Origin: Bradyrhizobium lablabi
GTDB lineage: Bacteria > Pseudomonadota > Alphaproteobacteria > Rhizobiales > Xanthobacteraceae
NCBI RefSeq assembly: GCF_900141755.1
Contig: NZ_LT670844.1
Coordinates: forward strand, 3,410,001-3,474,000
Length of the DNA stretch: 64,000 nucleotides
Direction of reading: 5' to 3'
The position numbers were made by a program, and so were the translations under genes. The notes beneath the pieces are model-generated. The model made no database searches. It worked only from the letters and a program-made list of their open reading frames with translations, and was not told where the DNA came from. Shown in pieces: positions 8,113-17,530 of the stretch (positions are counted from its first letter, which is position 1; each line of letters begins with the position of its first letter).

Positions 8113-8306
8113 AGCTATAGCTTTTTCTCGCTAATTGTCCCGCTGGCTCGAGTCCGCCGCGTCGGCGGGCGGCAGAAGGGGTTCGAGCAAACGCCCCTCC
8201 GCTTCGCTCAGGTCGCCGCGCCTCAATCCTGCCTCCCTCCAAGAGGCATTCTTGAATCAAAGCCTAAGTCATGCGTCGACCACTTTGTAAACGGCGCCTA
8301 GCAAGT

Positions 8307-8549
8307 ATGCTCAAACGCAGTTTGATTTTCGGGGCCACGCTTTTCCCAATGCTCGCCATCGCAGACGATGGTCCGAAAGTACCGAAGATCGAAAAAATTG
8401 AAGGTCTCTTCGGCTGCGAGATGAAGCCAAAATCGGTCTGCGCGAACCCCTGTAAGACATGGGCTGATGCCCAGCCTGATCCCAAATACTCATTCAATAT
8501 TTGCTTTGCCGATTGTCGAAAGCGCGTGCGATGCCTAAGTGAGGATTGA
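8307..8549 (+). CDS. Small secreted Cys-rich protein, 80 aa
   Basis: Not a family I recognise. The ATG at 8307 gives MLKRSLIFGATLFPMLAIADD, a short signal peptide with a likely cut after AIA. The mature part of about 62 residues has six cysteines (GCEMK, SVCANPCKTW, NICFADCRKRVRC), which suggests three disulfides in the periplasm or outside. A frame extension to 8271 is possible but would bury the signal peptide. No partner gene is evident; the next gene rightward lies on the opposite strand. Confidence 0.55.
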   Translation: MLKRSLIFGATLFPMLAIADDGPKVPKIEKIEGLFGCEMKPKSVCANPCKTWADAQPDPKYSFNICFADCRKRVRCLSED

Positions 8550-8650
8550 GGCTGCCTCGTACTGGTCGAAATCGCCACGCCACCCAAGGTTTGAAGATCA
8601 AGAAGTCGCCTCATCGGCGGCGCCTTTTCTCGAAGGCGCGCTACTGACGA

Positions 8651-8779
8651 CTACACATAGTCGATGTGGTCCTCGTTCCTGCGGCCGCTGGGATCGGCGC
8701 GCTTTGTTTTCACAAACGCGAAATAGAGAAACGCCAAAATCGCCGCCAAAGCGAGAAGAGGTCCTAGCCAATTAGGCAC
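8651..8779 (-). CDS. Small single-pass membrane protein, 42 aa
   Basis: Short open frame starting with GTG at 8779 and ending TAG at 8651. It reads MPNWLGPLLALAAILAFLYF then AFVKTKRADP and SGRRNEDHIDYV. One hydrophobic helix (about residues 4-23) is followed by a basic then acidic cytoplasmic tail, the usual topology of bacterial micro-membrane proteins. AAGGGAG (8792-8786) is placed 6 bases before this GTG; an adjacent in-frame GTG at 8782 has tighter spacing. The organised composition and good ribosome-binding site argue that it is real despite its size. Function unknown. Confidence 0.6.
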   Translation of the reverse strand: MPNWLGPLLALAAILAFLYFAFVKTKRADPSGRRNEDHIDYV

Positions 8780-8823
8780 CACCAGCTCCCTTCAGGCCGC
8801 CTGAAACGGCAATGTCTTTCACC

Positions 8824-9054
8824 TCACATCGCCGACAGCATCTTGTCGCCGCAATAATTGGCGTAGAATTTTCCGCCGCATTGCCGGCGGATCGCGGCAC
8901 AGCGCGCGGCGGGGGAGGCGTTGGCGGCCACGCTGAACGAGCAGCTCAGGCCGTCGGCGCTTTTGCCGGACTTGCCGGCGGCGAAGGCCGCGCTGGTGGC
9001 GGTGATGCAGAATACCAGAATCGCGGCGGCGATAATCTCGATCGCTAGTCTCAT
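8824..9054 (-). CDS. Small secreted protein with four cysteines, 76 aa
   Basis: ATG at 9054. Residues 1-26 form a clear signal peptide (hydrophobic AIEIIAAAILVFCITATSAAFAA). The mature part of about 50 residues has four cysteines (LSCSF, ARCAAIRRQCGGKFYANYCGDKM), which fits two disulfides. I cannot name a family; similar short secreted proteins are common in Bradyrhizobium. It reads leftward like the 42-residue membrane protein some 45 bases downstream, so the two may be co-transcribed. Confidence 0.6.
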   Translation of the reverse strand: MRLAIEIIAAAILVFCITATSAAFAAGKSGKSADGLSCSFSVAANASPAARCAAIRRQCGGKFYANYCGDKMLSAM

Positions 9055-9260
9055 GGCCCGGTCCTCCCACGGATAATCGCGACATCGTTGCGTCCAGCGG
9101 ATTTCACTCTATCACCAAAGCGGGCCCGCGCGGAGCGCGACAAAATCGGCCCGGTCCTTGCATAAAAACTATGCATGCATTGCACAAATGCCCCGCCGTC
9201 CCCGCGGGTTTCGATCCCGGCCTAACAAGCGTATCATTGTTCCAAGTGTAAGGTTGCAGG

Positions 9261-11798
9261 ATGTCCAACGTGCCCGATCCATCATTCCCGGCAAATATTC
9301 CAGCCCTCGGCCAGCCCGTCGACGAACTGGCGCTGGCCGAGATCAAGAGCGCGATCCTCGGCAAGCTCCGCCTTGCGATCGGCAAGGATGCCGGCATGGC
9401 GACCCGGCACGACTGGTACAAGGCGGCAGCGCTCGCACTGCGCGACCGCATCGTGCACCACTGGCTGACGGCGGAAAAGCAGAGCTACGATGCCGGCTCC
9501 AAGCGGGTCTATTACCTGTCACTGGAATTTCTGATCGGCCGTCTGTTCACCGATGCCTTGAATAATATGGGGCTGTTGAAGGTGTTCGAGGCAGCGCTGG
9601 GCGATCTCGGCGTCGGGCTTGAGGATTTGCGCAAATGCGAACCGGACGCAGCGCTGGGCAATGGCGGTCTCGGACGGCTCGCGGCATGCTTCATGGAGAG
9701 CATGGCGACGCTCGCGATCCCCGCGATCGGCTATGGCATCCGCTACGATTTCGGCCTGTTCCGCCAGATCATCGCGCAGGGCTGGCAGCAGGAATATCCG
9801 GACGAATGGCTGAGCTTTGGCAATCCCTGGGAATTCCAGCGGCCGGAGGTGGTCTATCACGTGCATTTCGGCGGCGGCGTCGAACATGTCGAACGCAAGG
9901 GCGGCGACCTCGCGATCTGGCATCCGGCTGAAACCGTGCAAGCGGTCGCCTTCGACACCCCGATCGTCGGCTGGCGCGGCCAGCACGTCAACGCGCTGCG
10001 GCTGTGGTCGGCGCGCTCGCCCGACCCCTTAAAACTCGACGTCTTCAACACCGGCGACTATCTCGGCGCCAGCGCCGAGGAGGCGCGCGCCGAATCGATC
10101 TGCAAATTCCTCTATCCGAATGACGAGAGCGCGGCGGGCCGCGAACTGCGGCTGCGGCAGGAATATTTCTTCGTCTCGGCCTCGCTTCAGGATTTGATCA
10201 AGCGGCATCTCTCCTCCGACGGGCAATTGCGCAATCTGGCGTCCAAGGTCGCGGTGCAGCTCAACGACACCCATCCGAGCCTCGCCGTCACCGAATTGAT
10301 GCGCATCCTGGTCGATCTGCACCATTTCCGCTGGGACGAGGCGTGGAAGATCGCGGTCGCGACCCTGTCCTACACCAACCACACGCTGTTGCCGGAAGCG
10401 CTCGAGACCTGGCCGGTCGAACTGTTCCAGCGCCTGCTGCCGCGGCATCTGGAGATCATCTACCGCATCAATGTCGCGCATCTGGCGCAGGCGGAAGAGC
10501 GCTGTCCCGGCGACGTCGATTTCCGCGCCTCGGTCTCGCTGATCGACGAGAAGGCCGGCCGCCGGGTGCGGATGGGGCAATTGGCGTTCGTCGGCTCCCA
10601 CAGCATCAACGGCGTCTCGGCGATGCATTCCGACCTGATGAAGGAGACCGTGTTCCACGATCTCAATCATCTCTATCCCGGCCGCATCAACAACAAGACC
10701 AACGGCATCACCTTCCGCCGCTGGCTGATGCTGGCCAACCCGAAACTGACCGACCTGCTGCGCGAGGCCTGCGGCGAAGCCGTGCTTGACGATCCCTCGC
10801 GGCTCGAACATCTCGAGGCGCTTGCCAGCGACAGCGCGTTGCAGCAGAAATTCCGCACCGTCAAGCACCACAACAAGATCGCGCTGGCGCGGCTGATCGG
10901 CGAACGCCTCAACGTCATGGTCGACCCGGGCGCGCTGTTCGATGTCCAGATCAAGCGCATCCACGAATACAAGCGGCAGCTGCTCAACATCGTCGAGACG
11001 GTGGCGCTGTATCAGGCGATGAAGGACGATCCGAAGCGCGACTGGGTGCCGCGGGTAAAAATCTTCGCCGGCAAGGCCGCGGCGAGCTATCGCTACGCCA
11101 AGCTGATCATCAAGCTCATCAACGACGTCGCCGACATCGTCAACAACGATCCCGCGATCGGCGGACGGCTGAAGGTCGCCTTCCTCGCCGACTACAATGT
11201 CAGCCTCGCGGAAGTGATCATTCCGGCCGCCGATCTCTCTGAGCAGATTTCGACCGCCGGCATGGAAGCCTCCGGCACCGGCAACATGAAGCTCGCGCTG
11301 AACGGCGCACTCACCATCGGCACGCTCGACGGCGCCAATATCGAAATCCGCGATCACGTCGGCGCGGAGAACATCGCGATCTTCGGCATGGAGGCGATGG
11401 ACGTGGTGGTGCGGCGCAAGCAGGGCCTGGATGCCACCGACGTGATCCGGCGGTCGCCAAATCTTTCCCGCGCCATCAACGCGATCGGCAGCGGCGAATT
11501 CTCGCCCGGCGATCCCGGCCGGTTCGAATCGATCGCGCACGCGCTGCGCTATCTCGACCATTACATGGTGTGCGCGGATTTCGACTCCTATTACGAGGCC
11601 CAGCGCGGCATCGACGCGCGCTGGCAGGTGGTGCCGGCATGGACGCGGGCCTCGATCCTCAACGTCGCGCGGATGCCGTGGTTCTCCTCCGACCGCACCA
11701 TCCGCGAATATGCGCGGGATATCTGGAACGTGCCGGTGCGCGGGACCGCACCACACGGGTTGCAGGAGACAGGCGCGCAACGCGGGGCGACCCGCTGA
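9261..11798 (+). CDS. glgP: Glycogen/alpha-glucan phosphorylase
   Basis: 845-residue cytosolic enzyme that releases glucose-1-phosphate from glycogen or other alpha-1,4-glucans with inorganic phosphate, using pyridoxal phosphate. Length is typical of the family (800-850). Visible signatures include LGNGGLGRLAACFMESMATL, the nucleotide and glucan contact region YYLSLEFLIGR, and the PLP site EASGTGNMKLALNGALTIGT with the Schiff-base lysine at K677. The ATG at 9261 follows AAGGTTGCAGG. No other glycogen gene (glgA, glgB, glgC, glgX) is in the window, so it stands apart from a glg operon. It is followed by a repeat. Confidence 0.97.
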   Translation: MSNVPDPSFPANIPALGQPVDELALAEIKSAILGKLRLAIGKDAGMATRHDWYKAAALALRDRIVHHWLTAEKQSYDAGSKRVYYLSLEFLIGRLFTDALNNMGLLKVFEAALGDLGVGLEDLRKCEPDAALGNGGLGRLAACFMESMATLAIPAIGYGIRYDFGLFRQIIAQGWQQEYPDEWLSFGNPWEFQRPEVVYHVHFGGGVEHVERKGGDLAIWHPAETVQAVAFDTPIVGWRGQHVNALRLWSARSPDPLKLDVFNTGDYLGASAEEARAESICKFLYPNDESAAGRELRLRQEYFFVSASLQDLIKRHLSSDGQLRNLASKVAVQLNDTHPSLAVTELMRILVDLHHFRWDEAWKIAVATLSYTNHTLLPEALETWPVELFQRLLPRHLEIIYRINVAHLAQAEERCPGDVDFRASVSLIDEKAGRRVRMGQLAFVGSHSINGVSAMHSDLMKETVFHDLNHLYPGRINNKTNGITFRRWLMLANPKLTDLLREACGEAVLDDPSRLEHLEALASDSALQQKFRTVKHHNKIALARLIGERLNVMVDPGALFDVQIKRIHEYKRQLLNIVETVALYQAMKDDPKRDWVPRVKIFAGKAAASYRYAKLIIKLINDVADIVNNDPAIGGRLKVAFLADYNVSLAEVIIPAADLSEQISTAGMEASGTGNMKLALNGALTIGTLDGANIEIRDHVGAENIAIFGMEAMDVVVRRKQGLDATDVIRRSPNLSRAINAIGSGEFSPGDPGRFESIAHALRYLDHYMVCADFDSYYEAQRGIDARWQVVPAWTRASILNVARMPWFSSDRTIREYARDIWNVPVRGTAPHGLQETGAQRGATR

Positions 11799-11873
11799 AT
11801 CCGCACAACCATTACCTCCAGCGTCATTGAATTCGGCCTGCGCAGCCATGATATTACGCGGGTAATATAAGAA

Positions 11874-11990
11874 CGTCATTGCGAGCCAACGGGTCGGCGC
11901 GAAGCGCCGCGATGACAGGCTCCGCGAAGCAATCCAGAATTTGCTCTGCAAGCTGGATTGCTTCGTCGCTTTCGCTCCTCGCAATGACGG
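11874..11990. repeat. Family D repeat (GTCATTGCGAGC type)
   Basis: CGTCATTGCGAGCCAACGGGTC... to ...CTTCGTCGCTTTCGCTCCTCGCAATGACGG. The ends are inverted (CGTCATTGCGAG / CTCGCAATGACG). Inside are GCGCGAAGCGC and AGCAATCCAG/CTGGATTGCT pairs, giving a branched hairpin. A second copy lies at 32490-32609. It lies between glgP and the thioesterase gene. Confidence 0.85.
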
Positions 11991-12015
11991 GGAAATACCG
12001 ATTGCGAGGACTCCA

Positions 12016-12834
12016 ATGCTCACCAAGACTCAGCACCTGTTCGACGACGCCACTCGTGTCAGCGCCGGTGACAGCCGCTGGCAGGGGCGGACCAGCGAGG
12101 ATTACTGGGCCTTTGTCGGTCCGTTCGGCGGCGCCACCGCCGCGACCATCCTGCGGGCGCTGATCGATCACCCGCAACGATCAGGCGAGCCGCTCGCGCT
12201 CACCGTCAATTTCTGCGCGCCGGTCGCACAAGGCGATTTCGATCTCGATGTTCGGCTGGTCAAGGCCAACCGCTCGACACAGCACTGGGCGGTCGAAATG
12301 ACGCAAGGCGGCGGTGAGGTGGCGACGCTCGCCACCGCCGTGTTCGCCGAGCGCCGCCCGTCATGGTCGCACCAGCGGGCCGAGTTTCCGCATGCAAAAC
12401 CGTTCGAACAGACGCTGCCTTATGCCAAGGTGGCGGCAACATGGGTCAAGCAATATGATTTCCGCTTCGTCGAGGGCGAGCCGGAATTGGGCGGCGCGAA
12501 AAAAGACGCGCCGGCGAGTGCATTTTCAAAGCTGTGGATCGGCGACCGTGTTCCCCGAAAGATCGACGCGCTGTCGCTGGTGGCGATATCCGACGCGTTC
12601 TTCGCCCGCATCTTTCATGCCAGGCGCGAACTGGTGCCATTTGGCACGGTATCACTGACGACCTATTTCCACGCCGACACGGATGATCTTGCGAAAGAAG
12701 ATATTACGCGTGTGCTCGGCGTTGCCGACGCCAGGATTTTTCACAAGAGCTACGGCGACCAGAACGGTGAATTGTGGTCACCGAGCGGGCGCCTGCTCGC
12801 GACCACGACGCAGATTGCGTATTTCAAGGCGTGA
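12016..12834 (+). CDS. Acyl-CoA thioesterase, double hot-dog (TesB-like)
   Basis: 272-residue protein of the thioesterase-like superfamily, predicted to hydrolyse acyl-CoA thioesters in the cytosol. The N-terminal hot-dog (about 10-120) has FVGPFGGATAATILRAL and the strand LALTVNFCAPV. The C-terminal hot-dog (about 150-270) has SKLWIGDRVPRKIDALSLVAISDAFFARIF and LTTYFHAD. Acyl specificity cannot be told. The ATG at 12016 has GAGGA 5 bases upstream; the frame extension from 11941 is translation of the family D repeat and is rejected. No fatty-acid genes flank it. Confidence 0.85.
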   Translation: MLTKTQHLFDDATRVSAGDSRWQGRTSEDYWAFVGPFGGATAATILRALIDHPQRSGEPLALTVNFCAPVAQGDFDLDVRLVKANRSTQHWAVEMTQGGGEVATLATAVFAERRPSWSHQRAEFPHAKPFEQTLPYAKVAATWVKQYDFRFVEGEPELGGAKKDAPASAFSKLWIGDRVPRKIDALSLVAISDAFFARIFHARRELVPFGTVSLTTYFHADTDDLAKEDITRVLGVADARIFHKSYGDQNGELWSPSGRLLATTTQIAYFKA

Positions 12835-12850
12835 GAAGACGCGCCCGCTT

Positions 12851-12972
12851 GTCGTCCCCGCGAACGCGGGGACCCATAACCACCGATGTTTGTTGTTATG
12901 GCGAGCTGGGGTCCCAGCTCGTTTCAAGATCAATATTTGGGGTTATGGGTCCCGGCTCAAGGCCGGGACGAC
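12851..12972. repeat. Family E repeat (GTCGTCCCCGCGAACGCGGGGAC type)
   Basis: Outer arms GTCGTCCCCG... and ...GGCCGGGACGAC are inverted. Internal hairpins are CCCCGCGAACGCGGGG, AGCTGGGGTCCCAGCT and CCGGCTCAAGGCCGG, with GGGACCCATAACC / GGTTATGGGTCCC as a further pair. The structure lies between convergent thioesterase and pckA genes and could terminate both. Confidence 0.85.
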
Positions 12973-12974
12973 CG

Positions 12975-14591
12975 TTACTCCGCCGCGAGCTTCACTTCCG
13001 GTGCCGCGGCGCGAACGTCGGCGTCGACCTGGGCTTCGAACTTGGCAAAGTTCTTCGCGAACATGGCGACCAGCGCGCGTGCGGTCGTGTCGAACTCGGC
13101 CTTGTCGGCCCAGGTTTTTATCGGATCGAGGATATGCGGCTCGACGCCGGGCAGCGAGGTCGGCACCGCGAAACCGAAATAGCGGTCGGTGCGGAAGTCG
13201 GCGTTGCGCAGCGAGCCGTTCAGCGCGGCCGTCAATAGCGCCCGCGTTACCTTGATCGGCATGCGGCGGCCGGTGCCGTATTTGCCGCCGGTCCACCCGG
13301 TGTTGACCAGCCAGCAATCGACGTCGTGTTTTGCAATCAGGTCGCGCAACAGATTGCCGTATACCGAGGGGTCGCGCGGCAAAAACGGCGAGCCGAAGCA
13401 GGTGGAAAATTCCGGCTGCGGCTCCTTGCCGAGCCCGCGCTCGGTGCCCGCGACTTTGGCCGTGTAGCCGGACAGGAAGTGATACATCGCCTGCGCCGGG
13501 GTCAATTTTGCGATCGGCGGCATCACGCCGAACGCGTCCGCGGCCAGCATCACCATATTCTTCGGATGCGGCGCGCGGCCGGTGCGCGAGGCGTTGGGGA
13601 TGAAGTCGAGCGGATAGGCGGAACGGGTGTTTTCGGTCTTCGAGCCGTCGTCGAAATCGGGCTCGCGGGTATGCTGGTCGAGCACGACATTCTCCAGCAC
13701 CGCGCCAAACCGTTTGCTGGCGGCATAGATCTCGGGCTCGGCCTCTTTCGACAGTTTGATGCATTTGGCGTAGCAGCCGCCCTCGAAATTGAACACGCCG
13801 TCACTGCCCCAGCCGTGCTCGTCGTCACCGATCAGGGTGCGTTTCGGATCGGCCGACAGCGTGGTCTTACCGGTGCCGGAGAGGCCGAAGAAGATCGCGG
13901 TGTCGCCGTCGGGGCCGACATTGGCCGAGCAATGCATCGGCATCACGCCCCTCTCGGGCAGATAATAATTCAGCGTGGTGAACACGCTCTTCTTCATCTC
14001 GCCGGCATAATAGGACCCGCCGATCAAGACGATCTTGCGGGCGAAATCGATCGCAACCACGTTCTCCGAGCGTACGCCGTGGCGTTTTGGGTCGGCCTTG
14101 AAACTCGGCAGGTCGATGATGGTCAGCTCCGGCACGAAACTCTTAAGCTCCGACGCCTCGGGGCGGATCAAGAGCGTGCGGATGAACAGCGAATGCCAGG
14201 CCAGTTCAGTGAAGACCCGGGTCTTGATCCTAAAACTCGGATCGGCGCCGCCATAGAGATCCTGCGCGAACAGCGTCATGCCTTCGGCATGGGTCAGAAA
14301 ATCCTTGTAGAGGGTATCGAACTGCTCTGACGTGATCGACTGGTTGCCGGCCCACCACATGTTCTTGTCGGTTGTGGCATCGCGAACCGTGAACTTGTCC
14401 TTCGGGCTGCGGCCGGTGAACTCGCCGGTGTCCGCGCACAGCGCGCCATCGGCCGACAGCACGGCTTCGCCGGCGGCAAGCGAATGCTCATAGAGCTGCG
14501 GCGCGCCAAAATTCCAGTTGACGCCCTGGAGTTTTCTTAAGCCGAATTTATCGGCGCCGAAGGCACCGTTATGCACGCCCGTCTCTTGCAC
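12975..14591 (-). CDS. pckA: Phosphoenolpyruvate carboxykinase (ATP)
   Basis: 538-residue cytosolic enzyme converting oxaloacetate plus ATP to phosphoenolpyruvate, CO2 and ADP, the entry step of gluconeogenesis from C4-dicarboxylates. Length is typical. Signatures: [11 protein letters not shown] near residue 60, the kinase-1a loop [16 protein letters not shown] with K242, the metal/kinase-2 segment LIGDDEHGW, and the C-terminal [17 protein letters not shown]. In rhizobia pckA usually neighbours chvI-chvG and the regulatory PTS genes. Here the same block is nearby, but two leftward genes lie between. No operator was recognised upstream. Confidence 0.98.
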   Translation of the reverse strand: MQETGVHNGAFGADKFGLRKLQGVNWNFGAPQLYEHSLAAGEAVLSADGALCADTGEFTGRSPKDKFTVRDATTDKNMWWAGNQSITSEQFDTLYKDFLTHAEGMTLFAQDLYGGADPSFRIKTRVFTELAWHSLFIRTLLIRPEASELKSFVPELTIIDLPSFKADPKRHGVRSENVVAIDFARKIVLIGGSYYAGEMKKSVFTTLNYYLPERGVMPMHCSANVGPDGDTAIFFGLSGTGKTTLSADPKRTLIGDDEHGWGSDGVFNFEGGCYAKCIKLSKEAEPEIYAASKRFGAVLENVVLDQHTREPDFDDGSKTENTRSAYPLDFIPNASRTGRAPHPKNMVMLAADAFGVMPPIAKLTPAQAMYHFLSGYTAKVAGTERGLGKEPQPEFSTCFGSPFLPRDPSVYGNLLRDLIAKHDVDCWLVNTGWTGGKYGTGRRMPIKVTRALLTAALNGSLRNADFRTDRYFGFAVPTSLPGVEPHILDPIKTWADKAEFDTTARALVAMFAKNFAKFEAQVDADVRAAAPEVKLAAE

Positions 14592-14891
14592 GGAAGACTC
14601 CTCCTCGAACCCGCGTATTTCCGGCGCGAAACGCGCCCATTGTTGCGGTGACCCACATTATAGCCTTCCGGCCATGGTCCGGCGACCTATTAGTCATGAA
14701 CGCCGATCTTGCCAAGCCGATCCCGTATTAATTGGTTTATTCCGTGGCGATGATCGTTCTCTGTCCATCGCTTGCTGCAGCGCAGGTATGATCTCTAAGA
14801 AATTTACAATGGTTGCGGTGTCACGCAACAATTTGGCCGCGATCTTGCGTCCGGAGCGGACGCGTTGCGTATTGCGACGCAAAATCGATCG
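14592..14891. other. pckA upstream region
   Basis: 300-base gap between the end of the TPR-CHAT gene and the pckA start, with both genes reading leftward. It must hold the pckA promoter. I saw no clear -35/-10 pair, operator palindrome or small gene; short open frames here look accidental. Confidence 0.4.
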
Positions 14892-17486
14892 TTAACGCGC
14901 CGCCCCCTCGCCGATCAGGGCAAACGGGCCCCACATTGCCGGATAAGCATTTTTCGGCGACGACCTATCGTTGAGATAGGCAAGCATCGCCTGGCGCAGG
15001 GCCTCGGCGCGGCCGATTTGCGGGTCGGATTTCAGACGATCGAAGGTCGACGTCGCGAGCCTGGTCGCCGCTTCGGAATCCACCGCCCAATGCGAGACCA
15101 AAAGCGCCCTCGCGCCGGCATAAAAGAACGACCGCGCCAGGCCGGACAGCGCCTCGGCGCCGGGCTTGTCGCCGGCGATGGTGTTGCAGGCGGATAGCAC
15201 AACCCAATCCGCGTTGAGTTTTAACTGCGCGACTTCGCTCGCGGTGAGTAGCCCATCGTCGAGCTCGGACGGCACTTTGGGAATGCTCAGCGCCAGCGCC
15301 GGTTCGGCGACGCCCTTGACATCGCCGGCGACCAATCCATGGGTGGCGAAATAGACGATGCCGTAATCGGCGAGCGGCGCACGCTTGACCGTGGTTTCGC
15401 TGGCGTCGCTGCCGAGATGAATGTCGGAGGCGGCAACCCCGAGGTCTTTGGCGACCGCGTTCAGTTCGTCGGCCGTATCCGGCAATGGCGGCAGCGCCTG
15501 CGCGAGCCGCGCGCGATCGACGCTCGCGCCTTGCCAGAACTCGGTATAGGCCGATGCCGTCACGCTGCGGGAAGCCTGTTTGGTCGCGCCGCGCCTGTCG
15601 CCGCTACCTTCCTGCGCTGGGTTGAACAAGGGATCGCCAAAACCGGTCATCGGTTTTGTGCTTTGATCCTTGCGCGCAAAAGCCCGCAGCGCCTTCAGAC
15701 TGCCGACCGACGGCAATACCGATACGGCCTGACGCTTGAGCAGCCAGGCCGCGTCGCGATAGCCCTCGATTTTCTCCGGGATCGCGGCGGCGGGCTTCTC
15801 CGTCACCAGGAGATGGAACGGCAGCGCCGTCAGCGCCCCCGAGGGCACGACCAAAAGACTGCGTTTGTCCTTCACCAGCGTCTCCACCGGGCCGAGCAGC
15901 GCCGCATAGAGCCTGTAGGCCTGCGCAAGATCGAACAGCCCGGCCTTGCCGGACGCATCGCTCGCGCTGCCGACGTCGAGGCCGTGGCGGAACGCGGCGA
16001 CCTCGCGCGAGAGCGCTTCGGCGCCGAGGGAGAGCTGCTTCCAGTCAAAGCCCTCACGCGTCAGCGCAACGACGTAGCTTTCCTTGTCGGCGACCGCAAA
16101 CAGCACCAGCGCTTCGTCGCCGGACAACAGTGCCTGAATTTCCGCGTGCGTCATCGGAAGCGGATTAGACAACGCGGCGTAATCGGGGAATTCGGTAGCG
16201 AGCGTTTTCTGCAACGTCGCGCGCTCGGCGGAAACAATGCCGAGCCGTGCCCTGGCCCGCTGCTCGGAAGCAGCATCCCGCTTCGACGGCTCCTTGGAGA
16301 CCGCCGCGACGATAGTCTTGTCCAGGGTCTCCGCCTCGGCGCCGAGGTCCTGGTCCCTGCGAACCAGCTCGGCGAGGTGATCGCTGCCGGCGGCGAGGCG
16401 AACCGCAAGCTTGTTCACGGCGGAAGCCGCCGATGACTGGGCGCCGCGCTGAACCACGTTGAGCGCGTCGTCGAGGGCTTTTTCCGCGGGCATCAGTTGC
16501 TTCTGTTGCGCCGCCGACAGCACGGATAGCGCTACGCGCAACTGCGCATGGCCGCTCGCGATCGCCTTTTCCACCAGCGGCAAGGCGTCGGGCGTGCGGC
16601 CCTCGGCCTGGTAGAACGACGCCAGATTGTTCAGCGACTTCCAGGTATCGGGATGGTCGGAGCCGACCGCCTTGTCGCGGATCGCGAGCGCGCGCTGATA
16701 GAGCGGCTCGGCATCGGCATAGCGGCCCTGCCTCTCGTAGAGGTCGGCCAGATTGTTCAGCGAACGCGCGACATCGGCATGATCGCGCCCGAGCACTTTT
16801 TCGCGGATCGCAAGCGACCGCCTGATCTCTTGTTCGGCTTCGGCATAGCGGCCCTGGACCTTGTGGACCTGACCCAGATTGTCCAAAAGCGTCGCGACCG
16901 CGGGATGCTCCGGCCCGGCCGCTTTCTCGTAGATCGAAAGCGCGCGCTTGAACAGCGGCTCGGAGTCGGCATGACGGTCCTGCTTCTCATAACACGTAGC
17001 CAGATTATTCAGCGACTGCCCGACATCGGGATGGCCTGACGGCAGCGATTTTTCGCGCAGCGCCAGCGCCCGCTTGAAAAAAGGCTCGGCCTCGGCATAA
17101 CGGCCCTGCCGCTGGTAAAGCGCCGCCAGATTGTTCAATTCGGGCGCGATCTCCCGGGAATCGAGGCCGAACACCTTTTCCATGATGGCGATGGCCCGCT
17201 TGTTCATGGGTTCGGCTTCGGCGTCGTTGCCGACATCGCTGTAGAGCAGCGCCAGATTGTTCAAGGCGCCCGCGACGTCGCGATCGACGGGTCCATGCGC
17301 CTTCTCCATGTCCGCCAAGAGTTGCCGCGCCAGCGGGATCGCCTCGGAATATTTACCGGCCCGGCTAAGCTCCTCGATATGGGCGCCGCGCGCGGCCACG
17401 CCTTGCGCCGACGACGGCGCCGTGAGGCAAATGCTGGCGAAGAGCGCCAGCCACATTATCAATGCCAATCGATTAACGGGTTTCAT
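14892..17486 (-). CDS. Secreted TPR-CHAT domain protein (caspase-like)
   Basis: 864-residue protein. Residues 1-28 (KPVNRLALIMWLALFASICLTAPSSAQG) are a signal peptide. Residues about 35-310 hold six to seven tetratricopeptide repeats of 42-residue spacing, kinesin-light-chain type (repeated LNNLA.LY..QGRYAEAEPL..RAL.I). A helical linker follows (about 310-490). The C-terminal CHAT domain (about 500-860), a caspase-related peptidase fold, keeps the predicted dyad: H716 in YFATHGLV and C767 in VLSACNT, with GLARSFFYAGARALLVSHW after it. CHAT proteins cleave protein partners; TPRs usually bind the partner or trigger. A periplasmic location is predicted. Target unknown. It sits between pckA and hugZ-like on the same strand. 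Confidence 0.9.
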   Translation of the reverse strand: MKPVNRLALIMWLALFASICLTAPSSAQGVAARGAHIEELSRAGKYSEAIPLARQLLADMEKAHGPVDRDVAGALNNLALLYSDVGNDAEAEPMNKRAIAIMEKVFGLDSREIAPELNNLAALYQRQGRYAEAEPFFKRALALREKSLPSGHPDVGQSLNNLATCYEKQDRHADSEPLFKRALSIYEKAAGPEHPAVATLLDNLGQVHKVQGRYAEAEQEIRRSLAIREKVLGRDHADVARSLNNLADLYERQGRYADAEPLYQRALAIRDKAVGSDHPDTWKSLNNLASFYQAEGRTPDALPLVEKAIASGHAQLRVALSVLSAAQQKQLMPAEKALDDALNVVQRGAQSSAASAVNKLAVRLAAGSDHLAELVRRDQDLGAEAETLDKTIVAAVSKEPSKRDAASEQRARARLGIVSAERATLQKTLATEFPDYAALSNPLPMTHAEIQALLSGDEALVLFAVADKESYVVALTREGFDWKQLSLGAEALSREVAAFRHGLDVGSASDASGKAGLFDLAQAYRLYAALLGPVETLVKDKRSLLVVPSGALTALPFHLLVTEKPAAAIPEKIEGYRDAAWLLKRQAVSVLPSVGSLKALRAFARKDQSTKPMTGFGDPLFNPAQEGSGDRRGATKQASRSVTASAYTEFWQGASVDRARLAQALPPLPDTADELNAVAKDLGVAASDIHLGSDASETTVKRAPLADYGIVYFATHGLVAGDVKGVAEPALALSIPKVPSELDDGLLTASEVAQLKLNADWVVLSACNTIAGDKPGAEALSGLARSFFYAGARALLVSHWAVDSEAATRLATSTFDRLKSDPQIGRAEALRQAMLAYLNDRSSPKNAYPAMWGPFALIGEGAAR

Positions 17487-17530
17487 GATGCGCTCGCCCT
17501 CACACTTGCCTTGTGTCGGGCGAGGTGCGG

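Noticed and set aside
8113..8306. tRNA-like segment with GGTTCGAGC
   Set aside because: No acceptor stem or anticodon arm could be built; only the small hairpin CCGCCG-CGT-CGGCGG is present.
10029..12026. Long leftward open frame (665 codons) opposite glgP
   Set aside because: It mirrors the GC-rich codon pattern of glgP, is full of RDRR and LAERG-like low-complexity runs, and shows no family motif. glgP on the other strand is unambiguous.
15339..16436. Rightward open frame opposite the TPR-CHAT gene
   Set aside because: Arg-rich translation without domains or ribosome-binding site; antisense shadow of a well-supported gene.
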